Source: Campylobacter aviculae (lineage in GTDB: Bacteria > Campylobacterota > Campylobacteria > Campylobacterales > Campylobacteraceae). From it: a stretch of 57,683 nt of DNA. This document shows positions 39,010 through 49,799 of the stretch, in pieces. A program made the translations under genes and the position numbers. The stretch spans positions 1-57,683 of the forward strand of contig NZ_NXMA01000012.1 of the NCBI RefSeq assembly GCF_005406215.1. Reading direction: 5' to 3'. The notes under the pieces were generated by a model. The model was not told the origin of the DNA. It worked only from the letters and a program-made list of their open reading frames with translations, and made no database searches. Every line of letters begins with the position of its first letter. Positions within the stretch are counted from its first letter, which is position 1.

Positions 39010-39841
39010 AGAAAAATTTAAGCGTATTGCTAAGATATTTTTTCATTTCAGATCGCTCTACTATTGCATCTATAAGCCCATGCTCTAGCAAAAATTCAGC
39101 CTTTTGAAAACCTTGCGGCAAATCAGCACCTATGGTTTGCTTTATCACTCTTTGTCCTGCAAAACCTACCAAAGCTCCTGGCTCGGCAATCACCAAATCT
39201 CCAAGCCAAGCAAAAGAGGCACTCACACCTCCCATGGTTGGATCTGTCAAGATGCTAATATAAGGAATTTTTTCTTTGCTTAAGAGTTTTAAAGCTGTAC
39301 TTGTTTTACTCATTTGCATTAAAGAATAGGTGCTTTCTTGCATTCTAGCACCTCCGCTTGCACTTACAATCACTAAAGGATTTTTATTGCTGATAGATCT
39401 TTGTATGGCTCGGACTATTTTTTCACCCTCTACAGAACCTAAAGAACCTCCCATAAAAGAAAAATCAAATACAACAAGTTGAGTTTTTAACCCATCAATT
39501 GTACATTCTCCGCTTACAACTGCAGATTTTCTACCTGTTTTGTTTTGACCTTCGCTCAATCTTTTTTTATAAGACTTGCTATCGACAAATTTAAGTGGAT
39601 CTGTGGCTTCTAAATTTGTGTCGAATTCTTCAAAGCTATTTTCATCGCTTAAAAGCCTAATTCTATCCATAGGAGAAATTCTCATATGATAAGAGCATTT
39701 AGGGCATACATTAAAACGAGATTCTATTTCTTTATAATACATTAAAGCATGACAACTTTGGCATTTCACCCAGTGTTCAGGTGCTTCTTTTGTGCTAGGC
39801 TGTTGTCTTCTGATTTTTGAAAAAATATCTATAAAATTCAT
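38999..39841 (-). CDS. accD: acetyl-CoA carboxylase carboxyltransferase beta subunit, 280 aa
   Basis: Transfers the carboxyl group to acetyl-CoA with AccA, the committed step of fatty-acid synthesis. The N-terminal zinc ribbon is [10 protein letters not shown] and CPKCSYHMR. The carboxylase core contains [26 protein letters not shown] and [12 protein letters not shown]. First gene of the accD-rlmH-dksA-Cj0124c-dus run. A minus-strand -10 TATAAT at 39877-39882 lies 36 bases upstream. Confidence 0.95.
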   Translation of the reverse strand: MNFIDIFSKIRRQQPSTKEAPEHWVKCQSCHALMYYKEIESRFNVCPKCSYHMRISPMDRIRLLSDENSFEEFDTNLEATDPLKFVDSKSYKKRLSEGQNKTGRKSAVVSGECTIDGLKTQLVVFDFSFMGGSLGSVEGEKIVRAIQRSISNKNPLVIVSASGGARMQESTYSLMQMSKTSTALKLLSKEKIPYISILTDPTMGGVSASFAWLGDLVIAEPGALVGFAGQRVIKQTIGADLPQGFQKAEFLLEHGLIDAIVERSEMKKYLSNTLKFFCGN

Positions 39842-39876
39842 ATAAATTACCTATATTGAATTTAAAAATTTTCAGA

Positions 39877-39882
39877 ATTATA
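39877..39882 (-). promoter_or_regulatory. -10 box for the accD operon
   Basis: TATAAT preceded by TTTTGA on the minus strand (TTTTGATATAATT), suitable for a start near 39870. Confidence 0.6.
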
Positions 39883-39899
39883 TCAAAATTTCTCTTATC

Positions 39900-40508
39900 T
39901 TTACTTACAAGAAAGAAATTTTCATTTTTTTCTAAATATAAATTTTGACAAAGTATTGATGCAGCTGTAGTATTAAAAGTTCGAGTTTTGCTCAAAATAA
40001 TAACAAAATTTAAATAATTAAGCATAGATAAGGCTTAGTGCCGTTGCATCTAAAGATCTAAATTTTAATTTATTTTTTTGATAAAAATTAAGAATATGTA
40101 GATAAAGAGTTATTTTTTCAATACGAACTAGAGTATATTGATTGGGTAAAATTGATCGGAGAATAAATAGGCTTAAAAGTTAGTTTTTAAGTTTTGTCTT
40201 CGCTTAAGATTAAATTTCATTGTTGGCTAAATGACCATTAAAGGCATTTTTGGATTTGTCATCTTTATATAAGAGCTATTGAGGTACTTTAAAAGGGTGT
40301 TTTTAATAAAATTAGAACTTCCATTTAAGGAATTAAGAATAATTTTTAAGAATCGCCTTTCCTATCAAACTGCTTTATTTAGAAAAAAATTACACAAAAG
40401 GACTTAATATAGTTTATAAAATTCATTCACATTTTAATTAAATTTATAGCTTTGGTTGTCATTATAACCATTTTTAGAATATAAATTAAGATCGTTTTGT
40501 GGAATTGT
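39900..40508. other. gene-free, probably decayed interval
   Basis: About 600 bases hold no gene I can support. A 76-codon minus-strand frame (39795-40025) overlaps accD and its promoter and has no recognisable content. From 40026 to 40440 short coding-like stretches appear in changing frames on both strands, each broken by stops, as expected of an old pseudogene or rearrangement scar. From memory, NCTC 11168 has a suhB-like gene (Cj0128c) here; I could not match the remnants to it. Confidence 0.45.
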
Positions 40509-40552
40509 TTAGATACTTGCTAATTTCTAAATTTACCTTTACAAGTATCTAA
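40509..40552 (-). terminator. bamA terminator
   Basis: TTAGATACTTG / CAAGTATCTAA, 11 bp, with a 22-base loop, 12 bases past the bamA stop. Confidence 0.65.
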
Positions 40553-40563
40553 GAATTTTTCCA

Positions 40564-42780
40564 TTAAAAACGCGTTCCAAGGTTAAATTCAAAAGTATTT
40601 GTATCATCGCCTTTTTTATCATTAAGTGGTTTAGCAAAAATAAGTTGTAAAGGTCCAATAGGAGTGATCCATTCTAAACCAAATCCTGTACTCATTCTTT
40701 TTATCTCGTCTAAATTTTTACGTCCTATCATACCATAGTCAAAAAATATACTACCACGAAGTTTAATTCTATCAATTAGTGGAAAGCTAATTTCTGCTGA
40801 ATTTGCAAAAGCTATAGTTCCACCTACTTCATCGCCCCATTCATTTTTAGGACTTACGGTTCTGCTTTCAAAACCACGAATTGAACGGATACCTCCTAAA
40901 TAAATTCTTTGATTGATTGGTAAATAGCCTCTATTCCAGACTTTATAAAAACTTGCTTTATAACGATAAATGAGGTCAAATCCTATATAATCTTGCAAGC
41001 CTTGATAAAAATTAAATTTTGAACTTGAAGATAAAAACTTTTGATCCCCTCCAAGTCCAGCATATTCAAGACCCGTGGAAGCAATAATCCCAGATCTAGG
41101 CAGATAATAATCATCTGTATTGTTAAATGATATCATCGGTGTAATAGAACTTTTTATGCTTTTGCCAAGATCATAACCTGTTCTTAGCAATGTTGGACTA
41201 AGGTAATAAATATCGCTTTGCTCTAAATTATAAGTTAGGCTTGCGTTAAAATATCTTGCAAATTGACGACCAAAGGTGATGTCAAAACCATAATTTCTTT
41301 CTGAATAATTATCCCATTCATAATCATTAGAATAAAGAGTTCCTCCAAGACTATAGCGACTATCAAGAACTCGTGGATTGATAAGACTGATTCTTCCTGA
41401 TAAGGTATCATCGCTTTTATCTACATTGATTGAACTTTTAACACCTGAACCAAAAATATTTGTATCTGATAGGGAAGCATTCAAAAGCAATCCATCGCTT
41501 GATCCATACCCTATACCTCCAGATATTGCGCCTGTAGATGCTTCTTTAACATCAACAATAAGGTCAATATGAGTATCATCAACTTTTTTTTCTTTAATAT
41601 CTACATTATCAAAATAAGAAGTTCTTTTTAAGGCATTTTTTGATTCAGTTAAATCAGTTCTATTGTATAAATTACCTTCAGTGACATACATTTCTCTACG
41701 TATAACGCGATCAACTGTGCGTGAATTATTTGAAATAATCACATTTCTAATATAAACTTTTTCATGAGGAACAACCTTAAAAGTAATTGCAACTTCATGA
41801 GTTTCATCATTTTTTTGGATATCTGGATAAACTTCAACAAAAGCATAGCCCAAATCAGCACTTTGAGTTTCTAAGGTTTTTGTATCTTTTCTAACATCTT
41901 CTATATTAATAATCTTACCAACACTAGAACGCAAACTTTTTATTGTTTTTATATTTTGTTTTTCTTCAAATAAAGGATTTTCTATGGCAATATTTTTTAT
42001 TTTGTAAGGCTTTCCTTCTTTTACAAAATAAGTCAAATTAGCTTGATAAGTATCTGTGTAAGTTTTTAAGTAAGGAGGGGATATTTGTACATCTAAATAG
42101 CCTTTTTTCATATATTCATCACTAATTCTTGCACTATCGTTGTTTAATTCAAATATTTTTAGCTTTCCATCATTTCTTCCCCACAGCCAACCCATAAATT
42201 CTTTTTCTTTATTAACCACTGCAGGTTCGATATCAGAATAGGATAATTTTTTAGCACCGCTTAAAGATACATTATCAATAACGATATTTTCTCCACGATT
42301 AACTATAAATTCAAGTTCTAAACCATCGGTATTGTCTAAGTTTTTGGTTTTATATTCAACAATGGTATCAAAATAACTTTTCGATTCGTAATAATCTTTA
42401 ATTCTTTTGCAAGCATCTTTAGCGCTTGATTCATCAAATAGATTTCCACGTTTGATGCTTAAAATATTTTCAACTTGCTTACGATCGTTAGAAGCAATAC
42501 CTGTGATGGTTACTTTAGCAATACTTGGTTTTTCAGTGACTATAATATCTATAACCCCGTTATGTTCTTCTACGGCAATATTATCAAAATAATTTTGTTT
42601 GTAAAGATTGAGTATAGCACTGTTAATTTTAGAAAGATTTAATTCTTCGCCGACTTTAAGACCAGTAAGATTTATAGCGGTTGTGCTTGAAAGATGATTT
42701 AAACCACTAAATTTAATTTCTTTAATAATAGTCGCATTGCTTAATGTAGCCAAAATGCAAACACCGATGATTTTTTTCAT
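40564..42780 (-). CDS. bamA: outer-membrane assembly factor BamA, 738 aa
   Basis: Central Omp85 protein that inserts beta-barrels into the outer membrane. The signal peptide MKKIIGVCILATLSNA is followed by five POTRA-like repeats (about residues 20-400). The 16-strand barrel fills the C-terminal half, with the lid-loop motif as RGFESRT and GLEWITPIGPLQLIFA, ending in the outer-membrane beta signal FEFNLGTRF. Equivalent to Cj0129c. From memory tyrA (Cj0130) should be its divergent neighbour in NCTC 11168; here the M23 peptidase follows directly. Confidence 0.95.
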   Translation of the reverse strand: MKKIIGVCILATLSNATIIKEIKFSGLNHLSSTTAINLTGLKVGEELNLSKINSAILNLYKQNYFDNIAVEEHNGVIDIIVTEKPSIAKVTITGIASNDRKQVENILSIKRGNLFDESSAKDACKRIKDYYESKSYFDTIVEYKTKNLDNTDGLELEFIVNRGENIVIDNVSLSGAKKLSYSDIEPAVVNKEKEFMGWLWGRNDGKLKIFELNNDSARISDEYMKKGYLDVQISPPYLKTYTDTYQANLTYFVKEGKPYKIKNIAIENPLFEEKQNIKTIKSLRSSVGKIINIEDVRKDTKTLETQSADLGYAFVEVYPDIQKNDETHEVAITFKVVPHEKVYIRNVIISNNSRTVDRVIRREMYVTEGNLYNRTDLTESKNALKRTSYFDNVDIKEKKVDDTHIDLIVDVKEASTGAISGGIGYGSSDGLLLNASLSDTNIFGSGVKSSINVDKSDDTLSGRISLINPRVLDSRYSLGGTLYSNDYEWDNYSERNYGFDITFGRQFARYFNASLTYNLEQSDIYYLSPTLLRTGYDLGKSIKSSITPMISFNNTDDYYLPRSGIIASTGLEYAGLGGDQKFLSSSSKFNFYQGLQDYIGFDLIYRYKASFYKVWNRGYLPINQRIYLGGIRSIRGFESRTVSPKNEWGDEVGGTIAFANSAEISFPLIDRIKLRGSIFFDYGMIGRKNLDEIKRMSTGFGLEWITPIGPLQLIFAKPLNDKKGDDTNTFEFNLGTRF

Positions 42781-42926
42781 TATTTTTACCTAAAAAACAA
42801 ACTTTGATATTAAAACCTACAATGATAGCAAAAGAAATTTAACAAATGATTTTAGATACCTTAATAATCAAAACCTTAATAATTTAGATTTGTAAAATCA
42901 CAGATTAAACATAATTTAGTATTTAC

Positions 42927-42932
42927 TATAAT
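42927..42932 (+). promoter_or_regulatory. -10 box for the M23-lpxC-infB run
   Basis: TATAAT with a T-rich upstream region. It overlaps an in-frame ATG at 42932, ruling that ATG out as a start. No clear terminator follows until after rimP. Confidence 0.65.
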
Positions 42933-42994
42933 TGATTAGAATTAATTTTAAAGTATTTGAGATTTTGAGCATTGTTGATTTCGTAGGAAAAAAT

Positions 42995-44362
42995 ATGGCA
43001 AAAAGAAAGAAAAGAATTGTTTATTTGTATTTTTTGATTATTGTTGTTTTGTTAGCTTTTTTTATTACAAAAAAAGAAGATATATTCAAAGCAAATTCGC
43101 CTCAAATTATTATGCCGGATATAATCTATACCAATCTTAAAAAACCAATCTCAGTACGTATCAAAGATTCTAAATATCCGATTAAAAACGTCCAGATAGT
43201 TTTACGAAAAAATAGCAACGATAAAGGGGTGGTTATAGCTGATGAAAAAATTCAAAATTTAAATGATATTACTTTACAAGTTGCTTTACCAAAATATAAA
43301 GAGAAGATGAAATCTTTTATTATGGAAATTTCTGCAAACAATAATGATTTTTGGAATTTTTTGAGTCAAAATGAGGCAAAAAAACAAATTGCAGTTATTG
43401 TTGATGAAGATTCTCCTAAGGTTAATGTTTTAAGCAATTCTTACCAAATTGAACAAGGTGGAGCCGCAGCTGTTGTATTTGAAGTCAATGATGCAAACTT
43501 AGATAAGGTTTATATAGAGACAAATAAGGGTAAAATTTTCCAAGTTAGGCCTTATATTAAAGAGGGATATTATACAGCGATCATTGCTTGGGATGCAAGA
43601 GATGAAGAATTTCGTGCTTATATTGTTGCTAAAGATAAAGCAGGAAATATATCTAAAGAACGTATAAGGTATTATTTTTTAAATCGCAAATACCGTGTTT
43701 CTAATATCAGCCTTACGGATAAATTTTTAGATGGCAAAATTGAAAATTTAGCTCAAGAATATGCTCCTAAAGATAATAATTTTACACGTTTTGAAAAATT
43801 TAAATTTGTCAATGAGACTTTAAGAAACAATAATGAGATTCTTATACATCAAATCACTTCAGAGATCCCTGAAGTTAAATTAAGAAATTTTAATATCAAT
43901 TTATTTTTGCCACTTAAAAATGCCATGAAGGTGGGAGATTTTGCTGATCATAGATATTATTCTTACAATGGTCAATTTATTAGTGATTCTTATCATATGG
44001 GAATTGATTTAGCGAGTGTTATGCAAGCGCCAATCATAAGCAATAATTCCGGTAAAGTCATCTTTGCGGAGAAAAATGGAATTTATGGGCTTAATTTAAT
44101 CATCTATCATGGTTTTGGAGTTTATAGCCTTTATGGGCATTGTTCTTCTAAAAGTGTTGATGTAGGTGAAAAATTAGCAAAGCAAAGTGTGATAGCAAGA
44201 ACGGGGACAAGTGGTTTAGCATTAGGAGATCATTTGCATTTTGGAGTTTTAGTTCAAGGGGTTGAAACACGTCCAGAACAATGGCAAGATAGAAAGTGGA
44301 TTGAAAATAATATTTACAAAGTTTTAGACGATGGAAAAAAAATAATTTTAGGACAAAAATAA
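42995..44362 (+). CDS. M23-family peptidoglycan endopeptidase, 455 aa
   Basis: Membrane-anchored zinc metallopeptidase (LytM type) that trims peptidoglycan crosslinks. One N-terminal helix (IVYLYFLIIVVLLAFFI) is followed by a beta-rich regulatory part. The C-terminal catalytic domain has the zinc ligands HMGIDLAS, then GHCSS and HLHFGV (HxxxD, HxH). I use ATG 42995 (MAKRKK) with AGGAAA upstream; the longer frame from 42932 starts inside the promoter. Equivalent to Cj0131. Its stop overlaps the lpxC ATG by one base. Confidence 0.9.
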   Translation: MAKRKKRIVYLYFLIIVVLLAFFITKKEDIFKANSPQIIMPDIIYTNLKKPISVRIKDSKYPIKNVQIVLRKNSNDKGVVIADEKIQNLNDITLQVALPKYKEKMKSFIMEISANNNDFWNFLSQNEAKKQIAVIVDEDSPKVNVLSNSYQIEQGGAAAVVFEVNDANLDKVYIETNKGKIFQVRPYIKEGYYTAIIAWDARDEEFRAYIVAKDKAGNISKERIRYYFLNRKYRVSNISLTDKFLDGKIENLAQEYAPKDNNFTRFEKFKFVNETLRNNNEILIHQITSEIPEVKLRNFNINLFLPLKNAMKVGDFADHRYYSYNGQFISDSYHMGIDLASVMQAPIISNNSGKVIFAEKNGIYGLNLIIYHGFGVYSLYGHCSSKSVDVGEKLAKQSVIARTGTSGLALGDHLHFGVLVQGVETRPEQWQDRKWIENNIYKVLDDGKKIILGQK

Positions 44363-45246
44363 TGAAACAATTAACTTTAGCAAAATCAGTAAAAGGTGTT
44401 GGTATAGGACTACACAAAGGAGAGCCTATCGAAATCACTCTTGAACCCTTAGAAGCTGATAGTGGAATAGTATTTTTTCGAAGCGATTTAAATGTAAGCT
44501 ATAGAGCTATTCCTGAAAATGTAGTTAATACTCAAATGGCTACTGTTTTAGGCGATGATCGTGGTTTTATTTCCACGATAGAGCACTTAATGAGTGCAAT
44601 CAATGCTTATGGGATAGATAACATACGCATCGTTTTAAATGCGAACGAAGCCCCTGTTATGGATGGATCAAGCATTAGTTTTTGTATGATGCTTGATGAA
44701 GCAGGATTTAGAGAGCTTGATGCACCTAAAAAGATTATGGTGATTAAAAAGCCAATAGAAGTAAGAGATGGTAATAAATTTGTGCGTTTAATACCGACAA
44801 AAGAACCTCGTATCAATTATACGATTAAATTTGACAATGCGGTCATAGGTGAGCAAACTTATAATTTTGAATTCAGTAAAAAAAATTATATAGAAAATAT
44901 CGCAAGGGCTAGAACTTTTGGTTTTTTAAAAGATGTGCAAATGCTTAGAGATAAAAATTTAGCCCTTGGCGGAAGTTTGGAAAATACTATAGTTGTGGAT
45001 GAAAACCGTATTTTAAATCCTGAAGGTTTGCGTTTTAAAGATGAATTTGTAAGACATAAAATTTTAGATGCTATTGGGGATCTAACCTTGCTTGGATATA
45101 GAGTGTTTGGAGACTATATATCTTTTGCTGGAAGTCATCATTTAAATCACTTACTCACCAAAGAGGTATTAAAAGATAAAGAAGCTTATGAGATTGTCAG
45201 CCTTGAAAAAGCAAATGAAAAAGCTTATGAAAAGGTTTTTGCATAA
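44362..45246 (+). CDS. lpxC: UDP-3-O-acyl-N-acetylglucosamine deacetylase, 294 aa
   Basis: Zinc enzyme for the first committed step of lipid A synthesis. Metal and catalytic residues are visible in TIEHLMSAINA, in RHKILDAIGDL (His, Asp) and in SFAGSHHLNH near the C-terminus. Length is normal (Cj0132). It starts within the TAATG junction of the M23 gene. Confidence 0.96.
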   Translation: MKQLTLAKSVKGVGIGLHKGEPIEITLEPLEADSGIVFFRSDLNVSYRAIPENVVNTQMATVLGDDRGFISTIEHLMSAINAYGIDNIRIVLNANEAPVMDGSSISFCMMLDEAGFRELDAPKKIMVIKKPIEVRDGNKFVRLIPTKEPRINYTIKFDNAVIGEQTYNFEFSKKNYIENIARARTFGFLKDVQMLRDKNLALGGSLENTIVVDENRILNPEGLRFKDEFVRHKILDAIGDLTLLGYRVFGDYISFAGSHHLNHLLTKEVLKDKEAYEIVSLEKANEKAYEKVFA

Positions 45247-45257
45247 AAACTTCTCTC

Positions 45258-45686
45258 TTGCTTAATGCCTTATCTAAGCCTTTGATGCTTGGTATTTATG
45301 AAAATGATCTTCTTGTAAAAAGTATAACAAGCGATGAAAAAGCGAGTGAATTTATACCTAAAATTTTACAAGAATTACTTCAAGATTTCACCTTTGATGA
45401 GCTTATTTACGCTAATGGTCCAGGCTCTTTTATGGGGATTAAAATTTCTTATGTGAGTTTAAGTACCCTAAGCATAGTTAAAAATATCCCTTTGTTTGCA
45501 ATCAGTGCATTTGAATTAAATAACAACCGGCCTATTAGCGCTCATAAAGAAATGTGTTTTGTAAAAAAAGGAGATGAAATTGTTTTAGAAAAAGCTATTT
45601 TTGGAGAGTTTAGTTTGCCTTCAAATTTAAGCAAGCTTAATAAAAAAAATGATAATCTACCTTTTTATTTTTTGCCTGCAATTTAA
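45258..45686 (+). CDS. TsaB-like protein for tRNA t6A modification, 142 aa
   Basis: Short and diverged ASKHA-fold protein. NGPGSFMGIKISYVSLSTLSI matches the GPGSFTGLR motif of TsaB, the scaffold for the TsaD/TsaE complex that makes t6A in ANN-decoding tRNAs. Equivalent to Cj0133. The earliest usual start is TTG 45258, without a good ribosome site; an ATA at 45243 has AAAAGG upstream in the right position. Translation is probably coupled to lpxC, 11 bases upstream. The true start is unresolved. Confidence 0.7.
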   Translation: MLNALSKPLMLGIYENDLLVKSITSDEKASEFIPKILQELLQDFTFDELIYANGPGSFMGIKISYVSLSTLSIVKNIPLFAISAFELNNNRPISAHKEMCFVKKGDEIVLEKAIFGEFSLPSNLSKLNKKNDNLPFYFLPAI

Positions 45687-45708
45687 ATAATTTTACTAGG
45701 AATCAATA

Positions 45709-46587
45709 TTGAAAATTTTAGTACCTGCAACGAGTGCAAATTTAGGACCAGGGTTTGATTGTTTAGGTTTAAGTTTAGGGCTTTTTAATAGTGTTGTCAT
45801 TGAAAAATCAAATTTGTTTAGTATCAGTATTTATGGAGAAGGCAGTGAAAATTTAAGCCTTAAAAAAAATAATATTTTTGTGAGTATTTTTAATGAGGTT
45901 TATCAAAGATTAAGTGGAAAAAAGGATGCTTTTCGTTTTATTTTTGAAAATAAAATTCCTTTATCTAGAGGACTTGGAAGCTCTTCGGCTGTGATTGTTG
46001 GAGCTATAGGAGCAGCTTTTGAAATGGCAGGTTTTAGGGTTGAAAAACAAAAAATTTTAAACGAGGCATTAAAATACGAAAACCATCCAGACAATATAGC
46101 CCCAGCAGTTTTAGGTGGATTTGTAGTTTCTGTGGTTGAGAATGAAAATGTTTTGAGTATTAAAAAGCCCATAGATGAGAATTTAAGCGCTATTATTGTT
46201 GTTCCAAATGTGTTTATGAATACAGAACAAAGCCGCACAACTTTGCCCATGAGTTTAAGTTTAAAAGAATGTGTTTTTAACCTATCTCATTCTTCTTTTC
46301 TTACAGCTTGTTTTTTGGAAAAAAAATACGATTTATTGGCTATAGCTAGTAAAGATTTGATTCATCAAACTCGTAGGATGAAAAATTTACCAGAACTCTT
46401 TGAGGTGCAAAAATGTGCTTTAGAAAATAAAGCTTTAATGAGTACTCTTTCAGGATCAGGATCAAGTTTTTTTAACCTTGTTTATAAAGAGGATGTAAAA
46501 TATTTAAAACAAAGGCTTGAGCAAAAATTTAAGGATTTTAAGATTTTAGTTTTAGAATTTGATAATAAAGGCTTTGAAATTTGCTAA
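45709..46587 (+). CDS. thrB: homoserine kinase, 292 aa
   Basis: GHMP kinase phosphorylating homoserine on the way to threonine. The ATP loop is IPLSRGLGSSSAVIVGA near residue 85. The N-terminal VPATSANLGPGFDCLGL and the C-terminal STLSGSGSSFFNLV are family motifs. The start is TTG with AGGAA 6 bases upstream; there is no competing ATG. Cj0134. Confidence 0.95.
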   Translation: MKILVPATSANLGPGFDCLGLSLGLFNSVVIEKSNLFSISIYGEGSENLSLKKNNIFVSIFNEVYQRLSGKKDAFRFIFENKIPLSRGLGSSSAVIVGAIGAAFEMAGFRVEKQKILNEALKYENHPDNIAPAVLGGFVVSVVENENVLSIKKPIDENLSAIIVVPNVFMNTEQSRTTLPMSLSLKECVFNLSHSSFLTACFLEKKYDLLAIASKDLIHQTRRMKNLPELFEVQKCALENKALMSTLSGSGSSFFNLVYKEDVKYLKQRLEQKFKDFKILVLEFDNKGFEIC

Positions 46588-46877
46588 AAAACGAAAAAAA
46601 AAGATATAATTTCAAAGATATAGATAAACATAAACCCATTAGAATGTGTGTAGTTTGTAAAAATCGTTTTTTTCAAGAAGAATTATATCGTTTTAAAGTT
46701 TTCAAAGAAGAGTTGTGTCAAAACTCAAGTTTTGGCCGTAGCATTTATTTATGTGATAAATGTTTTGAAAGCGAAGATAAAATTTTGCAAAGAGCATTCT
46801 TAAAAGCATGTAAAAAATTAAATACAAAAATCACTCAGCAAAAATTAAAGGAGATAGTTTTCAATGGCAAAAATTAG
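46581..46877 (+). CDS. YlxR/RnpM-family RNA-binding protein (DUF448), 98 aa
   Basis: Small basic protein with the family signature [19 protein letters not shown] and [12 protein letters not shown]. In other bacteria YlxR (RnpM) binds RNase P RNA, and the gene lies next to infB as here. The start is TTG 46581, overlapping thrB by 7 bases; the end overlaps infB by 14 bases. Cj0135. Confidence 0.85.
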   Translation: MLKNEKKRYNFKDIDKHKPIRMCVVCKNRFFQEELYRFKVFKEELCQNSSFGRSIYLCDKCFESEDKILQRAFLKACKKLNTKITQQKLKEIVFNGKN

Positions 46878-49440
46878 GATTCATGAGATTGCAAAAGAAT
46901 TAGGATATGATAGTAAAGAAATTATCGCAAAAGCTAATGAGTTGGGGCTTAATATCAAAACCGCATCAAATGCTGTAGAGCCAGATGTTGCTGCAGGAAT
47001 TTATGAATACATACAAACTAAAGTAATTCCGGAGGCTTTCAAAAAAAATACAAAACCAGCTCCTGCAAAAAAGGCAAAATCAAAACCAAAAGAAGAGAAA
47101 AGTCAAGATGTAAAAAAAACACAAACGGAAAAAAAATCTTCAAAGAAATCTCAAGAAAAATCAAAACCTGATTCAAAAGAATTAAAAGAAGAATCAAAAG
47201 AGAACGTCCAAGAAAGTTTAGCAAGCGCTACTTTGGCAAAAAGAAGAGGGCTTGTGATTGTTAAAAAGAAAAAAGACGAAGAAGAAATTATAAAAAAAGA
47301 TGAACCAAAAAGTGTTCCTGATACACCTTCAAATCAGGAGAGAATAAGCTTAAAAACTATGTTTTCAAATGCAGATGAAAATTTAAAGAAAAAGAAAAAA
47401 GATAAAAAACCTAATATCGCAGTCAAAAAAGAAAATACTCAAAAAATGGATCTTTTGGGAAATCAAGATTTTGCTGAAATTTCTTTAGACGATGAAGATG
47501 AGGTTGTTTTGCCTGATTTTAGTGTTAAAGAAGAAGAAAAACCGAACAATACGGTTAAAAAACAGCCCAATTTTTTACGCCAAGCTGTGGGTAATTCTGT
47601 TAATTTTGCTGAAGGCGGAATTCAAAGAAGAAGTCGTAAAAAACCGCCTAAAAAAGTAGAAAAAAAAGAAAATGAAGCCATTACAAGCGTTGAAATTCCT
47701 AAAGAAATTAGAGTGTATGAATTTGCCGATAAAATAGGTAAAAATACAAGCGAAGTGATTTCAAAGCTTTTTATGCTAGGCATGATGACGACTAAAAATG
47801 ATTTTTTGGATGAAGATGCTATTGAAATTTTAGGCTCTGAATTTGGCATAGAAATTACGATTACTAACGAAGCAGAAGAATTTGATTATGTAAAAGACTA
47901 TGAAACTCAAGATGATGAAAAGGATTTAATGGTTAGAGCTCCTGTTATTACGATAATGGGACACGTTGATCATGGTAAAACCTCATTGCTAGATTTCATC
48001 AGAAAATCTCGTGTTGCAAGTGGTGAAGCAGGGGGGATTACTCAGCATGTTGGTGCTTATATGGTGGAAAAAAATGATCGAAAGATCACCTTTATCGATA
48101 CTCCAGGTCACGAAGCTTTTACCGCAATGCGTGCAAGGGGTGCGAGTATCACCGATATCGTTATTATCGTTGTTGCTGCTGATGATGGGGTGAAACCTCA
48201 AACAAAAGAAGCAATCAATCATGCAAAAGCTGCTAATGTACCTATCATCATAGCGATCAATAAGATGGATAAAGAGGGTGCAAATCCTGATATGGTAAAA
48301 ACTCAACTTGCTGAACTTGATATCATGCCAGTAGATTGGGGTGGAAGTTATGAATTTGTAGGCGTGTCTGCTAAAACCGGAATGGGGATAGAAGATTTGC
48401 TTGAAATCGTGCTTTTACAAGCTGACATTTTGGAATTAAAAGCAAATCCTAAAAATTACGCAAAAGCAAGCATTATAGAATCTTCCATACAAAAAGGTCG
48501 TGGCGCGGTTGCTACTGTGATCGTGCAAAATGGAACTTTAAAAGTAGGTGATACGGTTGTAGCGGGTGTTTCTTATGGAAAAATAAAAGCTATGAGTGAT
48601 GATCAAGGCAAAGCACTTAAAGAGATCAAGCCAGGTGAATGTGGAGTGATAGTTGGTTTAAGTGAAGTAGCACAATCGGGTGAAATTTTAATCGCTGTTA
48701 AAACCGATAAAGAAGCAAGAGAGTATGCGGCTAAACGTTATGAATACAATCGTCAAAAAGAGCTTAGCAAATCTACAAAAGTCAGCATTGATGAACTTGG
48801 AGCTAAGATCAAAGAAGGCAATATCAAAGCTTTACCAGTTATATTAAAAGCAGACGTTCAAGGAACACTAGAAGCTTTAAAAGCAAGTTTGGAAAAATTA
48901 AGAAACGATGAAATTAAAGTCGATATTATCCATAGTGGGGTAGGTGGAATCACACAAAGCGATATTGAGCTTGCTAGTGCGAGTGAAAATTCTATCGTAC
49001 TTGGTTTTAATATACGCCCAACAGGAGAGATCAAAGAACGTGCTAAAGATAAAGGTGTTGAAATAAAAACCTACAATGTTATTTATAATCTTTTAGACGA
49101 TGTTAAAGCCTTGCTTGGTGGTATGATGAGCCCTATAATTTCTGAAGAGCAATTAGGTCAAGCTGAAATCAGACAAGTGATTAATGTGCCAAAATTGGGT
49201 CAAATTGCGGGCTGTATGGTTACAGAAGGCGTGATCAATAGAGGGGCTAAAATTCGTCTCATACGAGAAGGTGTGGTGGTTTTTGAAGGAAGCGTGAGTT
49301 CTTTAAAACGTTTTAAAGATGATGTCAAAGAGGTTGCAAAAGGTTATGAGTGTGGCGTTGGCATACAAGGATGTGATGATATGAGAGTGGGTGATTATAT
49401 AGAAAGTTATAAAGAAGTTGAAGAAAAAGTAAGTCTATGA
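46864..49440 (+). CDS. infB: translation initiation factor IF-2, 858 aa
   Basis: GTPase that places initiator tRNA on the ribosome. The N-terminal IF2-N domain ([20 protein letters not shown]) is followed by a long Lys/Glu-rich linker to about residue 270. The G domain carries G1 GHVDHGKTS near 365, [15 protein letters not shown] and NKMD. The remaining domains end near KEVEEKVSL. Cj0136. Overlaps both neighbours. Confidence 0.97.
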   Translation: MAKIRIHEIAKELGYDSKEIIAKANELGLNIKTASNAVEPDVAAGIYEYIQTKVIPEAFKKNTKPAPAKKAKSKPKEEKSQDVKKTQTEKKSSKKSQEKSKPDSKELKEESKENVQESLASATLAKRRGLVIVKKKKDEEEIIKKDEPKSVPDTPSNQERISLKTMFSNADENLKKKKKDKKPNIAVKKENTQKMDLLGNQDFAEISLDDEDEVVLPDFSVKEEEKPNNTVKKQPNFLRQAVGNSVNFAEGGIQRRSRKKPPKKVEKKENEAITSVEIPKEIRVYEFADKIGKNTSEVISKLFMLGMMTTKNDFLDEDAIEILGSEFGIEITITNEAEEFDYVKDYETQDDEKDLMVRAPVITIMGHVDHGKTSLLDFIRKSRVASGEAGGITQHVGAYMVEKNDRKITFIDTPGHEAFTAMRARGASITDIVIIVVAADDGVKPQTKEAINHAKAANVPIIIAINKMDKEGANPDMVKTQLAELDIMPVDWGGSYEFVGVSAKTGMGIEDLLEIVLLQADILELKANPKNYAKASIIESSIQKGRGAVATVIVQNGTLKVGDTVVAGVSYGKIKAMSDDQGKALKEIKPGECGVIVGLSEVAQSGEILIAVKTDKEAREYAAKRYEYNRQKELSKSTKVSIDELGAKIKEGNIKALPVILKADVQGTLEALKASLEKLRNDEIKVDIIHSGVGGITQSDIELASASENSIVLGFNIRPTGEIKERAKDKGVEIKTYNVIYNLLDDVKALLGGMMSPIISEEQLGQAEIRQVINVPKLGQIAGCMVTEGVINRGAKIRLIREGVVVFEGSVSSLKRFKDDVKEVAKGYECGVGIQGCDDMRVGDYIESYKEVEEKVSL

Positions 49441-49799
49441 ATCCAGCCGAGATTAAAAAGCTACGCACAGAAAGCATTTTAAAAGAGCTTATCCCTGAAG
49501 CTTTGGCGAATTTAGACGATGAGAATTTAAAAAATCTTTGCGTTGTGGATGTAGAATGCAAAAAAGGCAGATATGATGCTTTTGTGTATCTTGATAAGAT
49601 GTTTTTCAATGCCCATGAGCAAGAAAAAATTCTTAATGCTTTAAAAAAGGCATCAAGGGCTTTGCAAAACTATTGTATGAGTGAGCAAGGTTGGTATCGC
49701 TGTCCGAATTTTCATTTTAAATTTGATGATAGACTCGAGTATCAAAATCACATGGATGCACTTTTTGAAAAGATAAAAAAGGAAAAAAATGAATCTTGA
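49437..49799 (+). CDS. rbfA: ribosome-binding factor A, 120 aa
   Basis: Small KH-like protein for 30S maturation. Placed between infB and rimP, with 4-base overlap (ATGA) at its start and 11 bases at its end. The core [18 protein letters not shown] and the C-terminal [22 protein letters not shown] fit the epsilonproteobacterial family. Cj0137. Confidence 0.9.
   Translation: MNPAEIKKLRTESILKELIPEALANLDDENLKNLCVVDVECKKGRYDAFVYLDKMFFNAHEQEKILNALKKASRALQNYCMSEQGWYRCPNFHFKFDDRLEYQNHMDALFEKIKKEKNES

Noticed and set aside
39795-40025. 76-codon minus-strand open frame upstream of accD
   Set aside because: It overlaps the accD start and promoter, lacks a ribosome site and has no recognisable protein features.
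47039-47224. Lys/Glu-rich repeats in the infB N-terminal region as a special element
   Set aside because: A low-complexity charged linker is normal for IF-2 in this group.
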